From: an uncultured Burkholderiales bacterium
Lineage (GTDB): Bacteria > Pseudomonadota > Gammaproteobacteria > Burkholderiales > Burkholderiaceae_F
Length of the DNA: 5,302 nucleotides
NCBI GenBank assembly: GCA_903871435.1
Contig: CAIQGU010000352.1
Coordinates: 1 to 5,302 of the forward strand
Reading direction: 5' to 3'
Each line of letters starts with the position of its first letter. Position 1 is the first letter of the stretch. Shown one piece after another: positions 1-5,302 of the stretch. Below the pieces are notes generated by a model, which saw only the letters and a list, made by a program, of their open reading frames with translations, searched no databases and was not told the DNA's origin. The translations under genes and the position numbers were made by a program.

Positions 1-30
1 ACTTCCCCACCCGCATCCGAGCATAGCGAT

Positions 31-1164
31 TTGACGGCAGCTCCGATTGCGCCAGCGGCCCTGCCAATATGGGTCGATCTGGCCGATCGGATCCGCGCCT
101 GGGGCGCGGAGCTGGGCTTTGGCGCCGTCGGCTTTGCCGACCTGGACGTGACACAAGCCGCCAGCCGCCTCGACGCCTGGCTGGCCGAGGGCCGGCACGG
201 CGACATGGGCTACCTGCAACGCCATGCGGCCCTGCGCTCTACCCCCGGGCAGCTGCAGCCGGGCGCCCTGCGGGTGATCAGCGTGCGCCTGGATTACCGG
301 CCCCGCGGCGACGGCGATGACTGGGTCGCGCGCGAGCAGTCCCGCTTGGAGCAGCCCGGCGCTGCGGTGGTGTCGGTTTATGCGCGCGGCCGTGATTATC
401 ACAAGGTGCTGCGCAGCCGGCTGGGCGAGTTGGCCCGGCGCATCTCCCAAGCCGTGCAGCGCTCGCCCTACCGGCCCTACTGCGACAGCGCCCCGTTGCT
501 GGAGGTGGAACTGGCCCGCAAGGCGGGCATAGGCTGGCGCGGCAAGCACACCCTGCTGCTCACCCGCGAAGCCGGATCCATGTTCTTCCTCGGGGAATTG
601 CTCACCGACCTGCCGCTGCCCGTGGACACCCCGCGCAGCGAGCACTGCGGATCGTGCACCCGCTGCATCGAAATCTGCCCCACGCGCGCCATCACGGCCC
701 CCTACCAGCTCGATGCGCGCCGCTGCATCTCGTATCTCACGATAGAGCACCGGGGTGCCATACCCGTGGAGCTACGGCCCTTGATGGGTAACCGCATCTA
801 CGGCTGCGACGACTGCCAGCTGGTCTGTCCGTGGAACCGCTACGCCCAGCGCGCGACGCTGCCCGACTTCGATGTGCGCAACGGACTGGATGGTGCCGGG
901 CTGGTGGAACTGTTCGCCTGGACGGCGGAGCAGTTTGCGGAGCGTCTGGCGGGCAGCCCCATCCTGCGGATAGGCCACGAGCGCTGGCTGCGCAATATCG
1001 CCGTTGCCCTGGGTAATGCACCGGGGTCGCCGGGCGTGCTGGCGGCCTTGGAGAGCCGGCGCGAACATCCATCTGCCCTGGTGCGGGAGCATGTGGGGTG
1101 GGCAATGGGCCGCCATGTGGCCGCCCCGGCGGGCAATGGCACGGCGGGAATCGCGGCGCCGTGA
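31..1164 (+). CDS. queG: Epoxyqueuosine reductase QueG (5' end uncertain)
   Basis: Reduces epoxyqueuosine at position 34 of tRNAs with GUN anticodons to queuosine, using cobalamin and two [4Fe-4S] clusters in the cytoplasm. With the TTG at 31 the protein has 377 residues, close to E. coli QueG. Visible features are: the PYCDSAPLLE block with the presumed catalytic Asp152, followed by the family motif GIGWRGKHTLL; a ferredoxin-like motif with Cys206, Cys209, Cys212 and Cys216-Pro; then Cys232; then GCDDCQLVCPW with Cys259, Cys262 and Cys266. This is the full eight-cysteine set. A C-terminal HEAT-like part starts near residue 316 (HERWLRNIAVALGN). The start is doubtful: the frame is open from base 1, no good ribosome binding site precedes the TTG, and no ATG in this frame lies nearby, so translation may begin left of the window. 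The last 15 or so residues are Gly/Ala-rich and probably not conserved. Family assignment is near certain. Confidence 0.96.
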   Translation: MTAAPIAPAALPIWVDLADRIRAWGAELGFGAVGFADLDVTQAASRLDAWLAEGRHGDMGYLQRHAALRSTPGQLQPGALRVISVRLDYRPRGDGDDWVAREQSRLEQPGAAVVSVYARGRDYHKVLRSRLGELARRISQAVQRSPYRPYCDSAPLLEVELARKAGIGWRGKHTLLLTREAGSMFFLGELLTDLPLPVDTPRSEHCGSCTRCIEICPTRAITAPYQLDARRCISYLTIEHRGAIPVELRPLMGNRIYGCDDCQLVCPWNRYAQRATLPDFDVRNGLDGAGLVELFAWTAEQFAERLAGSPILRIGHERWLRNIAVALGNAPGSPGVLAALESRREHPSALVREHVGWAMGRHVAAPAGNGTAGIAAP

Positions 1165-1203
1165 GTGGCGATGGGCACCCGGATCGCCGTGCATTTTGTC
1201 GAT

Positions 1204-1231
1204 TCGACTGTTTTACGGCTGCGTCTATAAT
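1204..1231 (+). promoter_or_regulatory. Sigma70 promoter of the tRNA-Thr gene
   Basis: A perfect -10 box TATAAT lies at 1226-1231. Sixteen bases upstream is TCGACT (1204-1209), a 4/6 match to the -35 consensus. The bases after the -10 (GTGCGGC) form a GC-rich discriminator, typical of stringently controlled stable-RNA promoters. The expected start near 1237-1239 lies only 3-5 bases before the mature tRNA. The promoter is inferred from pattern and position. Confidence 0.8.
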
Positions 1232-1241
1232 GTGCGGCTTC

Positions 1242-1317
<76 letters not shown>

Positions 1318-1329
1318 TTTTCTTCAATG

Positions 1330-1387
1330 GGTTAGGCGCATATCGGTCGGTCTAGCCAACTGCTGCGCCTTCAAACCTCCCCGTTTT
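1330..1387 (+). terminator. Possible terminator after tRNA-Thr
   Basis: GGTT-AGGCGCA (1330-1340) can pair with TGCGCCT (1364-1370) and, across a three-base bulge, AACC (1374-1377). The loop is long, about 23 bases. A short T run (GTTTT, 1383-1387) follows after a C-rich gap. The position suits termination of the tRNA transcript, but the long loop and delayed T run make this a weak candidate. Confidence 0.3.
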
Positions 1388-1407
1388 AATCCCCGATTGC
1401 CCGCTTG

Positions 1408-1424
1408 GCCAGTTCGAAACTGGC
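1408..1424. repeat. Perfect short inverted repeat (7-bp arms)
   Basis: GCCAGTT and AACTGGC flank a three-base CGA loop, giving a perfect 7-bp hairpin centred on TTCGAA. No T tract follows, so it is not a canonical intrinsic terminator. It lies in gene-free sequence between the tRNA and the cyclase remnant. It could be an operator or the relic of a regulatory region; nothing in the sequence decides between these. Confidence 0.45.
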
Positions 1425-1464
1425 AGGCAGGCCAATGTGGCCCGGTACTTCAAATTCGCCATGA

Positions 1465-1749
1465 CATTACCGGCTGCTTTCGGGCGCAGAGCTGTCCTGC
1501 GCGTGCGTAGACCTGACGATCGATCCGCGCGAGATGGTGCTGCCCCTGGTGGTCATCGACCTGCATGCCAAGCTCGCGAAGTACGCGGACTACGTGCAAC
1601 CGCTCGATGACATGCGCGATTGGGGGCAGTGCCGCGATCGCCTGCCCATAGGCGCGTTCATGAGCATGCGCACGGAATTGTCCTAGCGTTGGCCCGGCGA
1701 TGCCGTCCTGGCCGACCGCGATTCGGCCGGCGCTTGTCAGTGCCAACCA
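1465..1749 (+). pseudogene. Cyclase / kynurenine-formamidase-like fragment, broken
   Basis: Frame 1 encodes about 73 residues between stops at 1462 and 1684. The part from 1510 (DLTIDPREMVLPLVVIDLHAKL, then ADYVQPLDDMRDW, then GAFMSMRTELS) resembles the middle of the cyclase family (PF04199, metal-dependent hydrolases related to kynurenine formamidase), where PLVVIDVHAKV and GAFVAMRTDWSKRWP are typical. A TAG at 1684-1686 stands where the family often has Lys, and the same frame resumes with RWPGDAVLADRDSAG up to about 1735-1749, where similarity ends. The N-terminal metal-binding region (HxGTHxDxP) and the C-terminal half are missing, and there is no start codon with a ribosome binding site. 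It is therefore a truncated pseudogene, non-functional as read. The family call rests on remembered motifs, without a search. Boundaries are approximate. Confidence 0.68.
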
Positions 1750-1912
1750 AGTCTGCCGTTATTGCATCGCCCTGCATGGCGCCGCCGCGCAGTCCAAGTG
1801 CATGACGCCGAAGCAGTATTCGTAGTTGCTGGCAATCGTCGGCGTGGCCAATGCGACAAATCGCCTGGTCACGGCGCTGAACGTGGACGTCGACGCGCGC
1901 TTCCTGGACTGA
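1733..1912 (+). pseudogene. Carboxymuconolactone decarboxylase / AhpD-like C-terminal fragment, broken
   Basis: Frame 2 reads LVSANQVCRYCIALHGAAAQ, then MTPKQYS, a TAG stop at 1823-1825, then LLAIVGVANATNRLVTALNV ending at TGA 1910-1912. CRYCIALH (Cys codons at 1754 and 1763, His at 1775) matches the CxxCxxxH redox motif of AhpD-like members of the carboxymuconolactone decarboxylase family. The LLAIVGVANATNR stretch resembles the helix after it, where YAELLAIVG is usual, so the TAG probably arose from GAG. The N-terminal half is absent; the frame is closed by TGA at 1661. Intact members are usually small peroxidase-like disulfide reductases or decarboxylases, but this copy should yield no full product. 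It overlaps the end of the cyclase remnant in another frame, which suggests a deletion joined two genes. The natural C-terminus appears kept. Confidence 0.65.
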
Positions 1913-1950
1913 AGCGACCGCAGCCAGTGCCGCGCTGTGCGCGTGCCACC

Positions 1951-1964
1951 GCATTTGCAAATGC
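1951..1964. promoter_or_regulatory. Perfect 14-bp palindrome upstream of ssuE (candidate operator)
   Basis: GCATTTGCAAATGC is its own reverse complement and lies 71 bases before the ssuE start, in the only intergenic stretch ahead of the ssu cluster (1913-2035). That position suits a regulator site. In other bacteria ssu genes answer to LysR-type regulators such as CysB and Cbl, but no recognised CysB box can be asserted here. No convincing sigma70 promoter is visible nearby; TTGAAC at 1970-1975 is a 4/6 -35 match without a good -10. The regulatory role is inference. Confidence 0.45.
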
Positions 1965-2014
1965 AAAAATTGAACTGGATTGCCGCACGTAACACGTCTA
2001 GTTTCGGGAGATTG

Positions 2015-2032
2015 ATGTTTGATTTTATTTAG
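2015..2032 (+). other. Five-codon leader ORF before ssuE
   Basis: ATG at 2015 follows a GGGAG Shine-Dalgarno-like run (2006-2010) by four bases and encodes only Met-Phe-Asp-Phe-Ile before TAG at 2030-2032. The stop lies three bases before the ssuE ATG and in the same frame. ssuE itself has only TAGG two bases ahead of its start. Ribosomes loading at GGGAG could therefore finish this mini-ORF and reinitiate at ssuE. Alternatively the TAG is a chance feature, and GGGAG is simply a distant binding site for ssuE. Confidence 0.35.
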
Positions 2033-2035
2033 GCA

Positions 2036-2695
2036 ATGACGATCCTGACGATTTGCGGCAGCCCGGCACGTCATTCTCGCTCGGGCGCTCTGGTGGCGCA
2101 CCTGTCCCGTGCCTTGGTATCGGCCGGTCATGACGTGCACGCGGTCGGCCTGCGGGACCTTCCAGCGGAGGATCTCATCGGTGCCAATGCGCAGGGGCCG
2201 GCTGCGCGTGGATTGCGCGCCCGGGTTGAACGTGCCGGGGGCATCATCATCTCTACACCCGTCTACAAGGCCTCGCTCAGTGGCGGCTTGAAGGCGCTGC
2301 TCGACCTGCTTCCCGAGAACGCCCTTGCCGGAAAGGTGGTTCTTCCCATCGCAACCGGCGGCAGCCCTACGCATCTGCTCGCGCTCGAATACGCGCTCAA
2401 ACCCGTGCTTTCGGCCCTCGGAGCCCGGATCATCCTGGGTGGCGTGTATGCAACCGACAAGGACCTGGCCGTGCTGGCCGATGGCGAAGTGGCCATTGCC
2501 CGCGCCATCCAGGATCGACTGGACCATGCGCTGCGCGAGTTTTCCGCACAGTTGTCACTGCTGCAACCGGATAAGGGCGTGGCGGCGGATGCGGCATTGC
2601 CGGCCAATGCCTTTGCGTTTCCCGCGCCTGCCGGTAACCGGGTGGTCAGTGCCACCAGCGATGCTGAGCCGCCCCGGGTGCGCAGCGGAACCTGA
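2036..2695 (+). CDS. ssuE: NAD(P)H-dependent FMN reductase SsuE
   Basis: Flavodoxin-like FMN reductase that supplies free FMNH2 to the monooxygenase SsuD in the cytoplasm, for sulfur scavenging from sulfonates. The protein has 219 residues. Visible features are: the N-terminal strand MTILTICGSP with the FMN-phosphate loop GSPARHSRS (8-16); ISTPVYKASLSGGLKALLDLLP (72-93), a hallmark of the SsuE family; and ATGGSPTHLLALEYALKPVLSALGA around 106-130. Tyr119 in LEYALKP corresponds to the pi-helix Tyr118 of E. coli SsuE. E. coli SsuE has 191 residues; this one carries a longer tail (after about 180, Ala/Pro-rich, ending PPRVRSGT) of no recognised function. The start at 2036 gives the normal family N-terminus although its ribosome binding site is poor. 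It is probably the first gene of the ssu operon; ssuA follows after 143 bases. A generic NADPH-dependent FMN reductase is the alternative name, but the context favours SsuE. Confidence 0.93.
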   Translation: MTILTICGSPARHSRSGALVAHLSRALVSAGHDVHAVGLRDLPAEDLIGANAQGPAARGLRARVERAGGIIISTPVYKASLSGGLKALLDLLPENALAGKVVLPIATGGSPTHLLALEYALKPVLSALGARIILGGVYATDKDLAVLADGEVAIARAIQDRLDHALREFSAQLSLLQPDKGVAADAALPANAFAFPAPAGNRVVSATSDAEPPRVRSGT

Positions 2696-2783
2696 GGCGC
2701 CCGCTGGCTCGTGCAATCCAGGAGGACGTCGCGCGCGGGTTCAGACGAGCGAACGCATCCAAGAGTTGTTGTGATTATGCGGA

Positions 2784-2806
2784 CCCGCCGCCCAACGTGG
2801 CGCGGG
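2784..2806. repeat. GC-rich hairpin in the ssuE-ssuA gap
   Basis: CCCG-CGCC (2784-2787 and 2789-2792, with C2788 bulged) can pair with GGCG-CGGG (2799-2806) around the loop CAACGT. No T tract follows, so it is not a clear terminator. It lies 32 bases before the ssuA ATG and could stabilise the downstream message or attenuate it. The rest of the 143-base gap (2696-2838) shows no gene; an AGGAGG at 2721-2726 has no suitable ORF after it. Confidence 0.35.
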
Positions 2807-2838
2807 CATGTGTACCTACTCACCGGAAAAGAGCAGTG

Positions 2839-3810
2839 ATGAAATTTCTCAAAGGCACTTCCCGTCATGGCATTGCCGCGCTCGCCATTGCGGCGACTCT
2901 GCTTGGTGGCGCTGGTGCGGCCGAGCCGGCACCCGCGGCCACGCTGCGCGTCGGTTATCAAAAATACGGCACACTCATTTTGCTCAAGGCGCGCGGAACC
3001 CTGGAAAAGCGGCTTGCCGCCCAGGGTGTCGAAGTGCGGTGGACCGAGTTTCCCGCCGGACCACAGTTGCTCGAGGGGCTCAACGTCGGCTCCATCGACT
3101 TTGGCACCGTGGGCGAGGCGCCACCCATCTTCGCGCAGGCCGCGGGAGCCAATCTCGTCTACATCGGCAACGAACCGCCATCGCCGGCGGCCGAGGCCAT
3201 CATCGTGCCATCGGGTTCTCCCATCAAATCGGTCGCCGAACTCAAGGGCAAGCGGGTAGTTCTCAACAAGGGTTCGAACGTGCACTACCTGCTGGTGCGT
3301 GCCCTGGAAAAAGCCGGCATTCGCTACCAGGACATACAAACCGTCTTCCTGCCGCCGGCCGACGCGCGCGCGGCATTCGAGCGGGGCGCCGTGGACGCCT
3401 GGGCGATCTGGGATCCGTTCCTCGCGGCCGCGCAAGGCCAGCTGGGTGCGCGCGTACTGGTCGACGGCACCGGCATCGTGAAGAACCACCAGTTCTACCT
3501 GGCGGCGCGTCCTTACGCCCAGGCCCATCCCGAGGTCGTGAAGGCGGTCATGGAAGAGCTCCGCAAGATCGACGATTGGGGTCGCAGCAATCCGCACGAA
3601 GTGGCTTCCTTCCTGTCCGCACAGGTAGGGCTGGATGTGTCCATCACGGACGTGGCGGCCCGCCGCTACAGCTTTGGTGCGACGCCGATCACCGACGATG
3701 TCATCGCCGAGCAACAGCGGATCGCCGACGTCTTCAGTGATCTCAAGCTGATTCCGGCCCCCATCATCGTGCGCGACGCAACCTTGCCGGCCCCGACTGC
3801 GCAGCGCTAG
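2839..3810 (+). CDS. ssuA: Aliphatic sulfonate ABC transporter substrate-binding protein SsuA
   Basis: Periplasmic binding protein that captures alkanesulfonates for the SsuBC importer. The ATG at 2839 is preferred over the in-frame GTG at 2797: it follows GGAAAAGAG by five bases and gives a normal signal peptide. The product has 323 residues (E. coli SsuA 319). Residues 1-27 form a Sec-type signal (MKFLKG basic end, hydrophobic [11 protein letters not shown], likely cut after AGA at 25-27). The mature part has [15 protein letters not shown] (36-50), the SsuA signature. [41 protein letters not shown] (Gly145-Ser-Asn) and [15 protein letters not shown] (Trp188 to Phe194) follow, typical of the sulfonate/nitrate/taurine binding family. 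It lies between ssuE and ssuD in the usual ssuE-A-D order, 73 bases before ssuD. Ligand range cannot be read from sequence; a taurine- or arylsulfonate-preferring relative is possible. Confidence 0.95.
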   Translation: MKFLKGTSRHGIAALAIAATLLGGAGAAEPAPAATLRVGYQKYGTLILLKARGTLEKRLAAQGVEVRWTEFPAGPQLLEGLNVGSIDFGTVGEAPPIFAQAAGANLVYIGNEPPSPAAEAIIVPSGSPIKSVAELKGKRVVLNKGSNVHYLLVRALEKAGIRYQDIQTVFLPPADARAAFERGAVDAWAIWDPFLAAAQGQLGARVLVDGTGIVKNHQFYLAARPYAQAHPEVVKAVMEELRKIDDWGRSNPHEVASFLSAQVGLDVSITDVAARRYSFGATPITDDVIAEQQRIADVFSDLKLIPAPIIVRDATLPAPTAQR

Positions 3811-3883
3811 CTCGCGACAACCGCCCGCCGCCCAGCGCCGGAAATTCCCCATCAACAGTGAACGGCAAAACAAGGATTTCGAC

Positions 3884-5098
3884 ATGGACGTTTTCTGGTT
3901 CATTCCCACCCACGGTGATTCGCGGTATCTGGGCACGAGCGTCGGCGCCCGTGCTGCCGGATACGACTACTTCCGGCAGGTGGCGGTTGCCGCCGATACA
4001 CTGGGCTACGATGGCGTCCTGCTGCCCACCGGGCGTTCCTGCGAAGACGCCTGGGTCGTGGCCTCCAGCCTGATCGGCGCCACGCGCCAGCTGAAGTTCC
4101 TCGTGGCCGTGCGCCCCGGGATCTCATCGCCGCAGTTCGGCGCGCGTATGGCCGCCACTTTCGATCGACTCTCTGAGGGTCGGCTGCTCATCAACGTGGT
4201 CACCGGCGGAGATCCGGGAGAGCTCGAGGGTGACGGCGTCTTCGTGAGTCACGACCAGCGTTACGCCATCACCAGCGACTACCTCAGGATCTGGCGCGGC
4301 ATTCTGGAGGCCAGTCACCGCGGCGAGTCCTTCAGCTTCGAAGGCGACAACCTGCGCTCGGTCGGCGGCAAGGCCATCTACCCCACGGTGCAGAAGCCCT
4401 ATCCGCCGCTGTATTTTGGCGGGTCATCGGAGGCCGCTCACGAACTGGCCGCCGAGCAGGTGGATGTGTATCTCACCTGGGGCGAGCCGCCGGCGGCGGT
4501 TGCCGCCAAGATTGCCGATATCCGCGCGCGCGCGGCAAAGCGCGGGCGCACGGTGCGATTTGGCATCCGCCTGCATGTCATCGTGCGCGAGACCGACAAG
4601 GCCGCCTGGTCGGCGGCCGACGAGCTCATCAGTCACCTGGACCAGGAAACCGTCCAGAAGGCCCAGGCCGCATTCGCCAAGATGGACTCCGTCGGACAAA
4701 AGCGCATGACCGAACTGCACGGCGGCAAGCTGGGCGGCCGCGAGCAGCTGGAAATCTCGCCCAATCTGTGGGCGGGCGTAGGCCTGGTGCGCGGCGGGGC
4801 GGGCACGGGCCTCGTGGGCGATCCGCAGACCGTGGCCGCGCGCATCCAGGAATACGCCGACATCGGCTGCGAGACCTTCATCTTCTCGGGCTATCCGCAC
4901 CTGGAGGAGTCGTACCGTTTCGCCGAACTGGTCTTCCCCCTGCTGCCGCGCAAGCAAAAGGCTGCGCTTCCCAGCACGGTGTTGACCGGGCCCTTCGGCG
5001 AAATCATGGCCAATACGCTGGTTCCCAAGGGCAATACCTACACCGCTGCGGCGGCGGCAGCCAATGCCGGCGTTGCCGCCCAGGTTTCGGCGAGCTGA
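3884..5098 (+). CDS. ssuD: FMNH2-dependent alkanesulfonate monooxygenase SsuD
   Basis: Two-component flavin monooxygenase of the bacterial luciferase-like family. With FMNH2 from SsuE and O2 it cleaves 1-alkanesulfonates to an aldehyde and sulfite in the cytoplasm. The ATG at 3884 follows AAGGA (3872-3876) by seven bases. The protein has 404 residues (E. coli SsuD 381). It opens with the typical [17 protein letters not shown]. Residues matching the E. coli active site are present: Cys53 (E. coli Cys54) in GRSCEDAW; Arg229 and His231 (Arg226/His228) in [10 protein letters not shown]; Arg303 (Arg297) in [13 protein letters not shown]; and Tyr337 (Tyr331) in [13 protein letters not shown]. All active-site residues I can place are kept, so it should be functional. 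After the LLP near 351 a longer tail runs through [15 protein letters not shown] and ends in an Ala-rich stretch ([14 protein letters not shown]) that looks disordered. It follows ssuA by 73 bases in the likely operon; the next gene starts 59 bases on. Confidence 0.97.
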   Translation: MDVFWFIPTHGDSRYLGTSVGARAAGYDYFRQVAVAADTLGYDGVLLPTGRSCEDAWVVASSLIGATRQLKFLVAVRPGISSPQFGARMAATFDRLSEGRLLINVVTGGDPGELEGDGVFVSHDQRYAITSDYLRIWRGILEASHRGESFSFEGDNLRSVGGKAIYPTVQKPYPPLYFGGSSEAAHELAAEQVDVYLTWGEPPAAVAAKIADIRARAAKRGRTVRFGIRLHVIVRETDKAAWSAADELISHLDQETVQKAQAAFAKMDSVGQKRMTELHGGKLGGREQLEISPNLWAGVGLVRGGAGTGLVGDPQTVAARIQEYADIGCETFIFSGYPHLEESYRFAELVFPLLPRKQKAALPSTVLTGPFGEIMANTLVPKGNTYTAAAAAANAGVAAQVSAS

Positions 5099-5157
5099 CC
5101 GGCGCCCGCCGTTGTCTTGGCCGTTCCCGAACCGCACAAGGATAAGGAGACCGCTCC

Positions 5158-5302
5158 ATGGATCGTCGCAACTTCCTGCAATTGGCCACTGGAGCCTGCA
5201 TCGCCGGTGCTGCGCCACTGCACGCACGCGCCGCCGATGCGCCGCGCGAACTTACGCTCGACTACGCTTACTACTCGCCGTCGAGTCTCGTATTGCGCAA
5301 GT
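5158..5302 (+). CDS. Second ABC sulfonate-type substrate-binding protein, Tat-like signal (3' cut by window)
   Basis: ATG at 5158 follows AAGGAG (5144-5149) by eight bases, and the frame is open to the window end (48 full codons). The N-terminus MDRRNFLQLATGACIAGAAP has a twin-arginine motif (Arg3-Arg4-Asn-Phe6-Leu7-Gln) and a mildly hydrophobic stretch ending near HARA-ADA (about 23-27), as in Tat signal peptides. The mature start LTLDYAYYSPSSLVLRK resembles the first strand and ligand loop of SsuA-family binding proteins (LRLDYAYYNPVSLVLK type). It is therefore probably a second periplasmic sulfonate-binding protein, with a signal of a different type from SsuA. Only the first tenth or so of the gene is visible, so family is likely but ligand unknown. 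Its place right after ssuD suggests it belongs to the same operon, with transporter genes probably further on. Confidence 0.8.
   Translation, partial: MDRRNFLQLATGACIAGAAPLHARAADAPRELTLDYAYYSPSSLVLRK

Noticed and set aside
1658..2527. Minus-strand open frame of 289 codons across the pseudogene region and ssuE
   Set aside because: Its sequence looks like antisense translation, rich in Arg, Gln and His without motifs, and it spans the start of ssuE.
2797..2838. GTG at 2797 as the ssuA start (14 extra residues)
   Set aside because: It lies inside the hairpin, has no ribosome binding site, and would put a polar, basic stretch before a complete signal peptide. The ATG at 2839 has a good Shine-Dalgarno.
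2784..3834. An 11-base repeat, CCCGCCGCCCA, at 2784-2794 and 3824-3834, before ssuA and ssuD
   Set aside because: It is short and GC-rich in a GC-rich genome. The second copy does not form the same hairpin, so chance is the simpler explanation.
2263..3936. Long open frame on the minus strand (557 codons) across ssuE, ssuA and the start of ssuD
   Set aside because: It lies opposite three well-recognised genes, has no family-like sequence and reflects the high GC codon pattern of the plus strand.
4424..5227. Minus-strand open frame of 267 codons opposite ssuD
   Set aside because: It is a shadow of ssuD, whose active-site residues are all in place on the plus strand.

Overview
The window looks like a chromosomal segment of a high-GC betaproteobacterium. 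The best guess is Alcaligenaceae (Bordetella/Achromobacter-like), because the protein texture fits and QueG sits directly before a threonine tRNA. That placement is inference from memory; no search was run. All intact genes lie on the plus strand.

Left part (1-1317): nearly all of queG, the cobalamin and iron-sulfur enzyme of the last step of queuosine synthesis, whose reading frame is still open at the left edge. A strong sigma70 promoter with a perfect TATAAT box follows, then a complete tRNA-Thr(CGT) with encoded CCA.

Middle part (1318-2035): about 720 bases with no intact gene. Two overlapping protein remnants can be read here in different frames: a cyclase/kynurenine-formamidase-like fragment and the C-terminal half of a carboxymuconolactone decarboxylase/AhpD-like protein carrying CxxCxxxH. 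Each is interrupted by one in-frame TAG. They look like the fused leftovers of two genes. Two hairpins, a perfect 14-bp palindrome and a five-codon ORF led by a Shine-Dalgarno sequence also lie here, the last two just before the next gene.

Right part (2036-5302): a sulfonate-sulfur utilisation (ssu) cluster. It runs ssuE (NAD(P)H:FMN reductase), ssuA (periplasmic sulfonate-binding protein), ssuD (FMNH2-dependent alkanesulfonate monooxygenase), and then the start of a second ABC substrate-binding protein with a Tat-like signal, cut by the window end. SsuA would capture alkanesulfonates in the periplasm for an ABC importer not seen here. SsuE supplies reduced flavin, and SsuD splits the C-S bond to release sulfite for cysteine synthesis. 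The genes are co-directional, with gaps of 143, 73 and 59 bases and good ribosome binding sites before ssuA, ssuD and the last gene, which fits one operon.

No clearly new system is visible. The most notable points are the composite pseudogene between the tRNA and the ssu cluster, the leader ORF and palindrome before ssuE, and a second, differently exported binding protein after ssuD.
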